64,000 nt of DNA from contig NZ_JACYGY010000001.1 of the NCBI RefSeq assembly GCF_015221875.1, forward strand, positions 310,001-374,000, written 5' to 3'. Positions 53,345 to 62,812 of the stretch are shown here, one piece after another. The translations under genes were made by a program, and so were the position numbers. The notes beneath the pieces were generated by a model. That model searched no databases and had not been told where the DNA came from. It was given only the letters and a program-made list of their open reading frames with translations. Source of the stretch: Dyadobacter subterraneus (GTDB lineage Bacteria; Bacteroidota; Bacteroidia; Cytophagales; Spirosomataceae). Each line of letters begins with the position of its first letter. The first letter of the stretch is position 1.

Positions 53345-56300
53345 TTACTGTTTAACAATTTTCTGTACGATGACTGCCCCTGACGTCTGGGTGATTTTGA
53401 CCAGATATGTACCTGCTGTCAGCTTTTCAATATTGATTTTGTTGGAAACCAGTTTGGTTGTTTTCAGTACCCTGGTTCCTTTGATATCAAATATTTCAAG
53501 ACTGCTGACGGTTTTCAGGTTATCAATTCCCAGTGTAATGCTTTCAGTTGCCGGATTTGGATAGATAATGCCCAGACCTGAGTCCATTTTAATGGAATTG
53601 ATCCGGCTGAACGCGAAGGTATTGTCCTTATCGACCATTTTTAGACGGTAGTAATTCAGTCCGTTAACGGCATCGACATCTGTAAAGCTGTACTTGTTGG
53701 TAAGCAGACTCTCACCTGCTGCTGCCACTTTTCCGATATCCGACCAGTTTTTAGCATCCATGCTGTGCTGGATTTCAAAATGATCGCTATTAGCTTCTGT
53801 TGTCGTTGCCCAGGTTAGTAGCACCCCTTTTTCAGCTTGTTGCAACTCGAAACTTTGCAGCGTTACAGGCAGTGGAGTATTGCAGCTATATGCATAAATC
53901 ACCGGATTTTCACATGCACAGGCCAGATCAAGCACAACGAGCGCTGGACACAGGTTGCCAGAATAAGTGGTTGAGAAGTTGTAATTGAAAACCTGCGGTG
54001 AAGCTGTGGTCACGGTAATGGCCTTTGTCCCGATCTGAACGTCAGCCGCATCAACGACCCCGTTGTTATTTGAATCGTGGTATACCGTTATGTTGGCAGC
54101 CTGTGGCAATCCAGTGGTGACCGCATTTGTATTGGTAACAGTCACTGTACCTTCCAGGATATTGCTTGCCGTTGGCGTAGCAGCGGTAAAGCCGGTGATA
54201 TGCAGTGACGGTTTATCAATAACGATACCAGTCCCTGTATTTTCACCTTCCGCCTGCAGCGACCCTGAGCAGGTGACCCCACTTGTAAGGCAGGTACTTT
54301 CAAAGGTGTAATTGACCTGTTCCAGGATCGGCAATGTGCCACAGCTTAGGTCGCTGATATTCGAAGCTGGTGCAGTAAGCGGTGCAGAGAACGAAATGTT
54401 CTGATTAACAGCCACACCAACTGGCATGGTCCATACATAGGTTGTTGTAGTAGCCGAACTGGTAATTGTTGGCGCAGTTCCGGACGTAAAGTTGGAAATT
54501 CCGGTTACAGCTCCAAGCGTGTAGGGCTTCGGAATGACAATCCGTATTGTCTCGCCTGCATAGGTAGCGACTGGTCCTTCGTTTTTAGCCGAGAACGTAT
54601 AGGTCAGATCAGCCGGGCTACATGCGTTGACCGGGGCAGATACCGAGGAAGTGATGGTATACGAATTTGGATTCGCGTTTTCGCCTTTGATGCGGATGGT
54701 CTGGGTCTGCTGCTGGGTTCCGTTGATGGCGCTGCCACATCCATTTTTTCCACTGGCAAGTAACTTCATTTTGGTACCGCTCACAAAGTCACAGGCAACC
54801 GTGTTTACACGGTATTTGATGGTGTATCCCTGGTTGTAAGGCAGGTTTGCCACCGCAGAAACAGGGATCGTAAAGGTGATCGTTGTGGCAGTTTCCGAAA
54901 CGTAGGTAGCATCATTGTTGACGGTTGTAAAGCTTGCCGAAGTTGGCAGCAGTGTCGGAGAGATTGCAAAGGAGTTTGCAATGTAGGCGACACCGGCAGG
55001 TTTTGCAACGGTGAAAGTCAGGTTGTAAGCTGTGCCCTGAGCCGGGTTTTTCACTTCGGCGGTATATTCAAGCTCTTCACACAGATCGTGCGTGCCGGCA
55101 GCTGGTTGAGAGATCAGCGAAACCTGGAGGTCGGCCGTCGTTGGGATAACTGTTAGGTCAATGTTTTGCGAACATAACGCTGTTGCAACAGAGGCAGGAT
55201 AAGCTGAGCAGTTCCAGCCGTAGGCAATCTGCAAATTGTCCTGGGTACAGTTATCGAAGGTAGCTGTGATCAGATAATATTGGCTGCTTGAAGCTGGGAC
55301 AGATCCAAGCTGGTAAATACCTCCGGTTGGTGAAACAGCTGTTCCGGAAGTGGCCCCGCTTGCTGCAAGCAGTTGGACTGATGAAATGGTAACCGTTCCA
55401 CCGCCAGCTGTATTTTTTGAGAGCCAAACGTTAGGCATAGGATTAGCGTTGCCCGTGTTTGTAACCTGTACTTCCCAGCTAACTGTATTTCCAGTAACAG
55501 TTTTAATAGCCTGGGAAGGAGTCGCAGTCAAATTACCAGTCAAATTTACCGTAAATGGCCAGTTATTTTGTGCGGTATAAACTTTTGCGCCTGTGCCGTA
55601 GGTATAGGTAAATTTGCTTGCCAGTGACCCTGAGGCTGATGCCTGACAGGTGGCCCGCAGTACAGGGAATGCAACAATGGTGAAGCCTTCGTCGAAATAG
55701 GCAGGTGAACTGCCTTTGATTGTGCTAATTAGCGCTTGTATATCGTAGTGGTAGTCCTGACCAGAAATAAGATCCGGGGTGACTTTATCGATGGCAAAAG
55801 GTACACCAGCTTTCTGTCCATAAATCGTAATGTGGGTACGTACTACTTCCAGGCCGGCAGGCAGAGTAAATACAAATTCCTTAGGCTGCACAAAGCGGTT
55901 AATTTCATAAGGGAAAACGAAATTTTGGCTCCTGGACACCCCGGTGTATTCGTATTCAGTCACAAAATATAATCCTCCGGTATAATTGTCAAGATTATCT
56001 TCCACACAACCGTTGTAACTAAGATTACGTGAGGTATTTGTCATATACCAGTCAATTGGATCGAACTCCATAGTGGCAACATATGGAAAGTCACAGGCTA
56101 GCCAATCTGCAACTGCCGGATTGGCGGTTGCCCCTCCATAAAGCACGTTCTCAAAAGTTACTGTACCCGAATTAGCCGTCGCCGAATTCCCACCAATGCT
56201 CGTTATTGAGATATTACCAGCTTCCGGGTAGGTAAATGTTAATACAACAGTAATTTTGTCACCGGATTCGTAACTGAAAGATGCTGGAATGCCAGCGGAA

Positions 56301-58663
56301 ACCAAAGCCGTTTTACTAATATCGGTTAGGAAATTGGGATAAGTTCCACTTACAGGTAAGCCACTAAGATTATAGGTTGTTGCCGTACTGGCATCGAAGA
56401 TTGTAGCCTTGGCTGTTGTCCCGACCAGCGATAGCACGGGCTGTGCAGGTGCCTTGGTTTGAAGATATGCGTAATCAAATGAGCCCGTACCAAATATGTC
56501 TCCTGTTGCTGTGATTTCCATCTGGTCTCCGAGGGTGAAATGGGAAGTCCTTACATTGGCAGGAAAGTTTGCTCCCGGAGCATCTGGCACACCATCATTG
56601 TTATCATCAGGAAGTCCCAATGTAGTACGTCTACCCGTACTCTCATTATTATTTATACCAAGAGGTAGTATGCACGTAGGGCAGTGTAAAACCGGTTTCC
56701 AGGACTTGCAGTTCAATACCTGAGTACAGCTGCAGGTAGCAGACTGTTTAAAAATTATTCTTGAACTAATCGTAGGTGCTGGACAGGCTATGCTGCAATC
56801 GACGGTTGTTTTTAGGCGTATTACCTTGTTATTGAGAGAGAATCCCAGGCCATTAGATAGGTCAAACCGGATATGAATGCCGTCCGCATCTATAAATGCC
56901 AGAGTTGGTGTAACAGGATTTGTGCCATCAATATTAGTTAGTGAAAGCGTACTCATGTCAGGTACCAGGCAAGAAGGCAAGGTGATCAGCATTTCCGTGT
57001 AGGCACCTGAGCCGGCCAGTTTTGCCGCAGAAGTAGGACTTACTGACCACTCATTTGTCTGGTACCGAACCCAGTAAGGAGTGCCCCCGATTGCATCTAC
57101 TTCCATTTGTGGTTTATGTTCCCCTATTGCATGAACAAAGTCAAGCAAACTTTTGAAGTTGAGTGCATAGTTGCCTTCCCCGCATCCGTTTTTATAGGTT
57201 CCGGATAAAAGGGCTTCTCCCTTAAATTGCATGTCTGAACCTATGCAGTAATCTCTACAATCGATCCGTTTTTTGAAACGGATCAACACAGTTTGTCCAG
57301 GTGCAATAATCGATGGCGCAACGATCACATCGAGGGCCTTACCATTGGCGGAAGTATTTGCAGCATTTATTATTGTGGTTGAAGTAGTGTATGTAGCAGT
57401 GGACCAGTTGGCTCCTTGATCTGTGCTGATCTGCACACCTTCTGATTCATCAATCCAGGCCGACGCGAAAGTTCCGTTGTAGTCACGATTCCCTGCGGCT
57501 AATGCTTGTGCGTAGTCAAATAGTCCAAAGCGTAAACTATTGCCTGTTGCAGCACCTGTGCCGGTGTTAATGACAAGAGCCGTGATCCAGCCTGATGCGG
57601 GCGCACAGGAGAAATCATCGGTTGAAACAAAGGAAACCGAAAGCAGAGGCGTTTTTGAATTATCGACAGCCAGTGCTGTGGTCTGCGTATCATTTTGAGG
57701 AGTACAGGGTTGTGGGTTTGGACCGGTGCCATACCATGCATTCAAACTTGTATTTAGATTGGTGCAACTTGCAATTTGCAGATTCTGGGTAAAAGTAAAA
57801 TATTCATTTTGCCCCAAGTGGTTATCCTGCGCTGTGCTGCTTATGATGAACCGGTATAAATACGTGGTATTGGATCCTGAGATGGTAGATGAAATAAGGG
57901 AGACAGCAACTGTTTCTCCACTGCTTGTCGTCGAGACAGATTGTCCCAGGTGCGTAACCCCGTTTCCACTGACGTCCGTCACATATACAGTATCAATATT
58001 TCCAAATCCATTATTGTTAATACGGTAAGTGCGCGTATAGGTATCACCGACCGTTCCTGCGGTAGCAGGCGCGTTAGCCAGGTTGGTAATATTGATCTTT
58101 GCATTTTTTAAATTAAACGAATTACTGAGCTTTTCAGGCTGAACACTTCCGCCTGTAGGCGTGAATACGTAGGAGGCCTGGTTTCCGGCAACTCCGATGG
58201 CCGCACAAGTAGCAATGGCCTTGTAAGTGAAAGTCGTATTGGTACCGGTCGCAGGAACACCTGAAATGGCCAGTGCAGCGGTATTTGAAGAAATACTTGT
58301 TTCAGTAATGGCTAAACCACCTGATGCAGCAGTAGATCCGGCGAGGTAGACATATCCTGATGGAAGAGTAACGTTTAAGTTTCCTGAGGAAACAGTTCCC
58401 CCTAAAACTGTAACCGTAAATTGACGTGCGCCGTTGGCAACCTCAAAATCCAGGGTAGGTGCGCCGGTCCCGGCGGCGATCTGCTGGGCCCTTAAATGGT
58501 TCGACATCAGCAGCATACAAGCTGAAACAAGGAAAAATACGAGATATTTAATAGCAATCCGCGAGCGGATTAGTTTCAGCTGCCTTTCAGCTGCATGTTC
58601 CCCGAGGATCTCAAGGTTTTGTGCCGGGCATACCTGGCCCGAACCTGGTAATTTTTGTTTCAT
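53345..58663 (-). CDS. Giant T9SS-secreted adhesin-like surface protein
   Basis: 1,772 aa. A signal-type hydrophobic segment is near residues 38-59 (YLVFFLVSACMLLMSNHLRAQQ), preceded by an unusually long 37-aa leader. The body is repeated beta-sandwich modules rich in Thr, Ser, Gly, Val and Asn of the DUF11/conserved-repeat type (EYTAEVKNPAQGTAYNLTFTVAKPAGV). Several Cys pairs occur. The end has the fibronectin-like LPVTLQSFELQQAEKGVLLTWATTTEANSDHFEI block and a type A sorting domain (GIIYPNPATESITLGI...AGTYLVKITQ). It should be displayed on the surface for adhesion or gliding. It lies 152 bp downstream of a LuxR-type regulator. Confidence 0.88.
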   Translation of the reverse strand: MKQKLPGSGQVCPAQNLEILGEHAAERQLKLIRSRIAIKYLVFFLVSACMLLMSNHLRAQQIAAGTGAPTLDFEVANGARQFTVTVLGGTVSSGNLNVTLPSGYVYLAGSTAASGGLAITETSISSNTAALAISGVPATGTNTTFTYKAIATCAAIGVAGNQASYVFTPTGGSVQPEKLSNSFNLKNAKINITNLANAPATAGTVGDTYTRTYRINNNGFGNIDTVYVTDVSGNGVTHLGQSVSTTSSGETVAVSLISSTISGSNTTYLYRFIISSTAQDNHLGQNEYFTFTQNLQIASCTNLNTSLNAWYGTGPNPQPCTPQNDTQTTALAVDNSKTPLLSVSFVSTDDFSCAPASGWITALVINTGTGAATGNSLRFGLFDYAQALAAGNRDYNGTFASAWIDESEGVQISTDQGANWSTATYTTSTTIINAANTSANGKALDVIVAPSIIAPGQTVLIRFKKRIDCRDYCIGSDMQFKGEALLSGTYKNGCGEGNYALNFKSLLDFVHAIGEHKPQMEVDAIGGTPYWVRYQTNEWSVSPTSAAKLAGSGAYTEMLITLPSCLVPDMSTLSLTNIDGTNPVTPTLAFIDADGIHIRFDLSNGLGFSLNNKVIRLKTTVDCSIACPAPTISSRIIFKQSATCSCTQVLNCKSWKPVLHCPTCILPLGINNNESTGRRTTLGLPDDNNDGVPDAPGANFPANVRTSHFTLGDQMEITATGDIFGTGSFDYAYLQTKAPAQPVLSLVGTTAKATIFDASTATTYNLSGLPVSGTYPNFLTDISKTALVSAGIPASFSYESGDKITVVLTFTYPEAGNISITSIGGNSATANSGTVTFENVLYGGATANPAVADWLACDFPYVATMEFDPIDWYMTNTSRNLSYNGCVEDNLDNYTGGLYFVTEYEYTGVSRSQNFVFPYEINRFVQPKEFVFTLPAGLEVVRTHITIYGQKAGVPFAIDKVTPDLISGQDYHYDIQALISTIKGSSPAYFDEGFTIVAFPVLRATCQASASGSLASKFTYTYGTGAKVYTAQNNWPFTVNLTGNLTATPSQAIKTVTGNTVSWEVQVTNTGNANPMPNVWLSKNTAGGGTVTISSVQLLAASGATSGTAVSPTGGIYQLGSVPASSSQYYLITATFDNCTQDNLQIAYGWNCSAYPASVATALCSQNIDLTVIPTTADLQVSLISQPAAGTHDLCEELEYTAEVKNPAQGTAYNLTFTVAKPAGVAYIANSFAISPTLLPTSASFTTVNNDATYVSETATTITFTIPVSAVANLPYNQGYTIKYRVNTVACDFVSGTKMKLLASGKNGCGSAINGTQQQTQTIRIKGENANPNSYTITSSVSAPVNACSPADLTYTFSAKNEGPVATYAGETIRIVIPKPYTLGAVTGISNFTSGTAPTITSSATTTTYVWTMPVGVAVNQNISFSAPLTAPASNISDLSCGTLPILEQVNYTFESTCLTSGVTCSGSLQAEGENTGTGIVIDKPSLHITGFTAATPTASNILEGTVTVTNTNAVTTGLPQAANITVYHDSNNNGVVDAADVQIGTKAITVTTASPQVFNYNFSTTYSGNLCPALVVLDLACACENPVIYAYSCNTPLPVTLQSFELQQAEKGVLLTWATTTEANSDHFEIQHSMDAKNWSDIGKVAAAGESLLTNKYSFTDVDAVNGLNYYRLKMVDKDNTFAFSRINSIKMDSGLGIIYPNPATESITLGIDNLKTVSSLEIFDIKGTRVLKTTKLVSNKINIEKLTAGTYLVKITQTSGAVIVQKIVKQ

Positions 58664-58764
58664 ACTAACAGATTAGTGGTTAAATAAAAGATGATACTAC
58701 GGTGTTGTATTACTTGATAGTGTTTGTTGAGTAGTAGCAAGAAATCGTTTATAATGGTGCGGTT

Positions 58765-58779
58765 TGGGGTGAAACCCCA
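58765..58779. promoter_or_regulatory. Palindrome upstream of the adhesin gene
   Basis: TGGGGTGAAACCCCA, a near-perfect 15-bp palindrome about 100 bp before the adhesin start codon. It could be an operator or an attenuating hairpin; nothing identifies the factor. Confidence 0.4.
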
Positions 58780-58815
58780 GATTTACAGCCTGTTTACAGA
58801 CTTTATTGGGGTTAT

Positions 58816-59481
58816 TTATTTTTTTGATTTAAATTTTGCATGTTGTAGAAGATTGTTCAGTTCAAGGATGTTAGCCGCTTTCGTCTTTTTTAGGATGACC
58901 GCTTTTGTTGTACTGATTGTCGATGCAGAAAGCTTTAATAACTTTGCTATATCAGAGGTTTTCATTCCCTTTGCGAAAAAGGTGGCAAGCAGATATTGAT
59001 GTGAAGTCAGATGAAATCTGTCTGGCCAGCCTACATTGTTGTGTTGTTGAAGCGTACTATTTTCCTGGGCCAGTATTAATATCATTTGTTTGATTTGGGG
59101 ACTCAGGTAACGTCTTCCTTTCTGAACGGCACTGATACATTCAATAAGCTCAGAGGGGTCATTATGTTTTAAAACAATACCTTTTACACCATGCCTTGAC
59201 AGATAATGAACCATCCGGGCTTCCAGATTTTCAGCATGGATGATTAAAGCAGCCAGGGGATAAGCGGTTGTGAATTGTTCAATCTGTTTTAACCAGTTTA
59301 GTTTCTGGTCCATGTTAAGACCGATGAGCAGTATATCCATGGATTGTCCAGGATTTACTTTTGGCAAATCATTTATTTTTTTAGCTGAATGGAAAATAAT
59401 CCTCTTGAAATGTTCTTCGAGAAAGATGCGTAATCCCAGACGCATGATTGGATACTCATCGATTAATCCACATATTTTCAT
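58816..59481 (-). CDS. LuxR-type regulator with receiver domain lacking phospho-Asp (paralogue 1)
   Basis: 221 aa from MKICGLIDEYPIMRLGLRIFL; a Met at 59493 adds four residues. The N-terminal receiver-like domain keeps the acidic pair Asp8-Glu9 and the Lys in GIVLKHNDP, but the phospho-acceptor position is Gly54 (DILLIGLNMD). The C-terminal LuxR helix-turn-helix is normal (MKTSDIAKLLKLSASTISTTKAVILKK). It should bind DNA without classical phosphorylation. A promoter module of the repeated type (copy C) lies upstream, and the adhesin gene follows. Confidence 0.87.
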   Translation of the reverse strand: MKICGLIDEYPIMRLGLRIFLEEHFKRIIFHSAKKINDLPKVNPGQSMDILLIGLNMDQKLNWLKQIEQFTTAYPLAALIIHAENLEARMVHYLSRHGVKGIVLKHNDPSELIECISAVQKGRRYLSPQIKQMILILAQENSTLQQHNNVGWPDRFHLTSHQYLLATFFAKGMKTSDIAKLLKLSASTISTTKAVILKKTKAANILELNNLLQHAKFKSKK

Positions 59482-59577
59482 TAATTCGGTCACTTTTTAT
59501 TGTAATAGCTTTGTTGATAGTTGCTTTTTTCAGACGTTAATACTGTGCTGAAAACGTTATTAGATCATAGAAAAAAT

Positions 59578-59652
59578 TCTATCGCAAAAAAGGGTGTTTT
59601 TAAATTTCGGAAAAAGAGCAATGTAGCTACACTAACGTGGATTTGTAGCCAC
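59578..59652 (-). promoter_or_regulatory. Promoter-operator module, copy C
   Basis: On the minus strand: GTGGCTACAAATCCACG and GTAGCTACATTG with GCT triplets 22 bp apart, CTCTTTTT at the fixed 10-bp offset, and TTTTGCGATAG with the -33 TTTG 42 bp from the repeat. It is about 100 bp upstream of the paralogue 1 start. Confidence 0.75.
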
Positions 59653-59727
59653 ACACTATACTCAATTACAGTAGGTTAATTGGTAATTGATGATGTGGCT
59701 ATGGGCTTTGGCCGGTAAACAAATCAA

Positions 59728-59752
59728 ACCCACCTGGCAGAGCCTGGTGGGT
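59728..59752 (-). terminator. Terminator of regulator paralogue 2
   Basis: ACCCACCTGGC / GCCTGGTGGGT with a 3-nt loop and one central mismatch. The sequence nearly repeats the adhesin-gene terminator at 53268-53296. The T-tract on the minus strand is weak. Confidence 0.7.
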
Positions 59753-59843
59753 GATTAACTACGCAACGTTGTGAGAACTATTTAGTAAGGCCATGATTAA
59801 TGACTTTAACCTGCTTTATAATTTTCCGGATGGCAGACGTTTA

Positions 59844-60530
59844 TCATGTGTTGGCTTTTGATATGTGGTTTTTCGAGCTATGATTTTCATTTTTCAGCAC
59901 CACACCTAACTCAATAACATTAGTGACTTTCATCTTTTTGAGAATGACCGATTTTGTCGAGCTGATCGTTGAAGCCGTCAGCTTAAGTTGCCTGGCAATT
60001 TCCGAGGTTTTCATACCCTTGATAAGATAGGTGGCAAGCAGGTACTGCCTTAGGGTCAGCACATGCAGACCAGGTTGATTTTGACGCAATAATTTATTAG
60101 AATTTTTACTGGCAATTATTTTATCGTGAACCATTTTTTCCAGTTCAGGACTCAGATAAATATGTCCGTTGTTAATTTTTTTGATACAATCCAGTAGTTC
60201 ATTCGGGTCATTTTGCTTGAAGACTATTCCCTTTACACCTAATTTTAGTAATTGAAGCACTGTTTCAATTACCAAAACTTCACCATGAACAATTAAGACT
60301 GCTTTGGGGTACTGATACTTACAGTGTTCAACCTGTTTCAGCCAATTGAGTTTACTATCGGCATTTAGGCCGAATATGATCAGATCAATCGTCTCTTGCG
60401 CTGGCAGCTTTGAGAAATAATCCAAACTGCCCGAGGAGTAAATAACAATTTCTTGAAAGTGCTGTCTTAGAAATATTTGCAATCCCAAACGGATGATGGG
60501 GTGCTCATCAACGAGTCCAAATGTTTGCAT
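59844..60530 (-). CDS. LuxR-type regulator with receiver domain lacking phospho-Asp (paralogue 2)
   Basis: 228 aa from MQTFGLVDEHPIIRLGLQIFL; an earlier Met at 60566 is possible. Clearly homologous along its length to the neighbouring paralogue. It keeps Asp8-Glu9 and the Lys in GIVFKQNDP, but again has Gly54 where the phospho-acceptor Asp should be (LIIFGLNAD). The LuxR helix-turn-helix is MKTSEIARQLKLTASTISSTKSVILKKM. Promoter module D lies upstream. Two genes with the same substitution suggest that the loss came before the duplication. Confidence 0.87.
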   Translation of the reverse strand: MQTFGLVDEHPIIRLGLQIFLRQHFQEIVIYSSGSLDYFSKLPAQETIDLIIFGLNADSKLNWLKQVEHCKYQYPKAVLIVHGEVLVIETVLQLLKLGVKGIVFKQNDPNELLDCIKKINNGHIYLSPELEKMVHDKIIASKNSNKLLRQNQPGLHVLTLRQYLLATYLIKGMKTSEIARQLKLTASTISSTKSVILKKMKVTNVIELGVVLKNENHSSKNHISKANT

Positions 60531-61018
60531 AACTTTATATAGTTTGTATGGATGATTTTTGAGCATACTAATTTACCGCTTGTGAGACAGTCACTTACAT
60601 GTTAAAAAAAATCTGTGGCCTTACAATTAAATTGTTACAGCATATAATAAATTCTACTGCAAACAGAAGAATTTATTAATTAAAAAAAAAGAGCAAACAA
60701 GCGACTTTTATGTAGTTTTTTAGCTACTAACCGTGCATCGTTTGAAGCTTTTCCTTTAAGGTTACCACGAAATTTTCAGGAAAATAATTAGCTAGATTAA
60801 GGAGTACTTAGTATCCGTTATTTTTGGTAAATGGTAGCTGCTTGAAGCGTGATCATTGGTTGAAGTACAGAACCTTTACGTACCTGAGATCATTTTCTGG
60901 AAAGGGGGCATCCACTTGTACTTCAATGCATACCGAAAATTAAAGAGTTTTTATTTTTCATTAAAGGTTTAGTGACTTTATTTCTTTGTATAGTCTAAAT
61001 CATAAAGCAACGGATGAA
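60531..61018. other. Divergent region between paralogue 2 and the response regulator
   Basis: About 490 bp with no gene. It contains promoter module D reading towards paralogue 2. The plus-strand promoter of the response regulator must lie in the right half; no obvious box stands out. Confidence 0.5.
60652..60728 (-). promoter_or_regulatory. Promoter-operator module, copy D
   Basis: On the minus strand: GTAGCTAAAAAACTACAT and GTCGCTTGTTTG with GCT/CGC triplets 22 bp apart, CTCTTTTT at the fixed 10-bp offset, and GTTTGCAGTAGAATTT with the -33 TTTG 42 bp from the repeat. The downstream promoter sequence closely matches copy C. Confidence 0.75.
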
Positions 61019-61666
61019 ATGATAAATACTATACTAATTGCTGATGATCACTGCCTGTCAAGGATCGCGCTGAATTTACTGGTAAAAGATATCTTTGGTA
61101 ACACTTGCGTGGTTGATTTTGCAGAAAACGGAAAGCAGGTGCTCGATAAATTATCTTCTTGTCAATTCAACATGTTAATTACGGACCTGAATATGCCTGA
61201 AACTGATTGTATGGGGATGTTATGCAAGGCTCTGGAACTGGTAAGAGATCTTAAAATATTAGTAGTATCCGTGTATAACGAAAGTATCTATGCACAGCGC
61301 TGTCTAAAAGTTGGTGCGTATGGATACCTATGCAAAAATGAGAGCGACGATGACTTTAAAAATGCGATTCGTACAGTTGGTGCAGGTAGAAGATATTACT
61401 CTTTTCGCCAGAACGATTTGTTTATTAATTCATTCCTCGATGGCTTTTCGGATAACCCTTTCCACAAACTTTCTGCTCGCGAGTTTGAGGTTGCACTACT
61501 TCTGTTAAAAGGCCATGGTGCGATTGAGGTGGCTAACGTTATGGATATAAGCCCTTCCACTGCAAGCACTTATAGGGCAAGGGTTTTTAATAAACTGAAA
61601 GTTAAAAACCTGATGGAGCTTAACCACCTTTCTAGCCGGTTCGGCATAGCTGACGATTTTGCGTAA
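61019..61666 (+). CDS. Response regulator, NarL/LuxR type, with intact receiver
   Basis: 215 aa from MINTILIADDHCLSRIALNLL; the frame is open upstream to 60986 but that part is unlike a receiver start. The receiver keeps Asp9-Asp10, phospho-acceptor Asp56 in LITDLNMPETD and Lys in GYLCKNES. The LuxR helix-turn-helix is at about 150-205 (HGAIEVANVMDISPSTASTYRARVFNKL). It is divergent from paralogue 2 and can respond to a kinase, possibly the one at 62813-63922. Confidence 0.92.
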   Translation: MINTILIADDHCLSRIALNLLVKDIFGNTCVVDFAENGKQVLDKLSSCQFNMLITDLNMPETDCMGMLCKALELVRDLKILVVSVYNESIYAQRCLKVGAYGYLCKNESDDDFKNAIRTVGAGRRYYSFRQNDLFINSFLDGFSDNPFHKLSAREFEVALLLLKGHGAIEVANVMDISPSTASTYRARVFNKLKVKNLMELNHLSSRFGIADDFA

Positions 61667-61705
61667 TCAGGACCATCAATTAAGTAACAGTCGAATCTAT
61701 TTCAT

Positions 61706-62116
61706 ATGCCTAAATTAACATCAGCAGCTACGATACTCCTGGTTAAGGATGTTATCTATTCTGTAAACTGGTACACAAACAAACTTGGATTTTCAAACGC
61801 AGAATTTTACGGAAATCCGGCAGAATGTGCTATCATAGAAAGGGATGAAAATTACATCATGCTTAGTCAAGCCGATCCGGAACTTTTTAAGTCACATCGG
61901 AAAGCAGTCAAGAAAACAAATAAGATATTCTTTTGGGTCGATGATATTGAAGAACTTTACAATGAGTTCAGGGATAAAGATGCAAATATTGGTTACGAGC
62001 TTTATCTGGCTCCGTGGGGCGGTAAGGAATTTGGCATTAATGACCCGGATGAATATGATATATTTTTTGGCGAGAGCTTTAAAGTGATAAACCCTTTTTG
62101 CATGTTTAGGTTATAA
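61706..62116 (+). CDS. VOC-family (glyoxalase/bleomycin resistance-like) protein
   Basis: A 136-aa vicinal-oxygen-chelate protein. The start ATILLVKDVIYSVNWYTNKLGF and the closing DPDEYDIFFGES are the usual repeat landmarks, with DIEELYNEFRDKDANI between them. Bleomycin-resistance-like members bind ligands without metal catalysis; a metal site is not obvious. It starts 39 bp after the response regulator and may share its transcript. Confidence 0.88.
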   Translation: MPKLTSAATILLVKDVIYSVNWYTNKLGFSNAEFYGNPAECAIIERDENYIMLSQADPELFKSHRKAVKKTNKIFFWVDDIEELYNEFRDKDANIGYELYLAPWGGKEFGINDPDEYDIFFGESFKVINPFCMFRL

Positions 62117-62403
62117 ACAATCCGGAAGCTATATTTAACAATAAAGTAAAAATGCTCATTCACTAATTATCTGAGGAGAAAGGCAAAGAACAATTGAACA
62201 TTTTTATTCAGATGATATTGAAGGTGCATCAATGTCAAACGCAATCCAGGTAAAATCTGATGGATTTCGTTAAGGAGATACCTTGCAACAAAGGAAAAAT
62301 ATAACTTAATTAGTTTGTAAACCAATAAGTTAAGCCAACATTGGATTACTTGGGCAAATGGTAGTAAAATTGCTCGTTTAAAAACATATACAACTGGAGT
62401 GTT

Positions 62404-62670
62404 ATGTTTGTAGTAGGATTTGTTCAACCGGATCATCCCAAGGTATTGGTTTTTTCAAACATTTGTAAGAACGAAACGCAACTTTACAGGAGTATTGTCA
62501 GCGCATTGGAAGAATTAAATATTACATTGGAACTACCAATCACCTTAGAATCAATCCAAAATTTTTCAAGCGAAAAGAAACCATGTTTTATAGAAACCAA
62601 AAACTCTATTAAAATTGTGTTTGCTGAGAAATCAGTTTTAGAGCAGGCTATTTATACGTATATATCTTAG
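62404..62670 (+). CDS. Small hypothetical protein
   Basis: 88 aa, no recognised family. It has alternating hydrophobic strands and charged helices (KVLVFSNICKNETQLYRSIVSALEELN, IKIVFAEKSVLEQAIYTYIS) consistent with a small alpha/beta fold. The preceding 287 bp have no gene. Coding potential is only moderate and no Shine-Dalgarno sequence is seen. Confidence 0.4.
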   Translation: MFVVGFVQPDHPKVLVFSNICKNETQLYRSIVSALEELNITLELPITLESIQNFSSEKKPCFIETKNSIKIVFAEKSVLEQAIYTYIS

Positions 62671-62812
62671 GGTGACAAATAGTTTTAATAGTATAGGGCG
62701 TCTAACCGGATAAAATATGTCAAAGAGCAGCTAGCCTCTATGGCAGGTGTTCGATATCAGGACAGTCTTGTCAGAGAACATGGGTACATATTGACCTGAA
62801 TCCACCTCATAA

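Larger units (their letters stand above)
59482..59843. other. Intergenic region between the two paralogous regulators
   Basis: About 360 bp without a gene. It holds promoter module C and the terminator of paralogue 2, which together repeat the layout seen at 53095-53344 after the adhesin gene: stop codon, AACGTT, hairpin, then the module. Confidence 0.6.

Noticed and set aside
62167..62436. 89-aa minus-strand frame
   Set aside because: Overlaps the start of the plus-strand hypothetical gene, has a basic hydrophobic composition typical of antisense frames, and no family.
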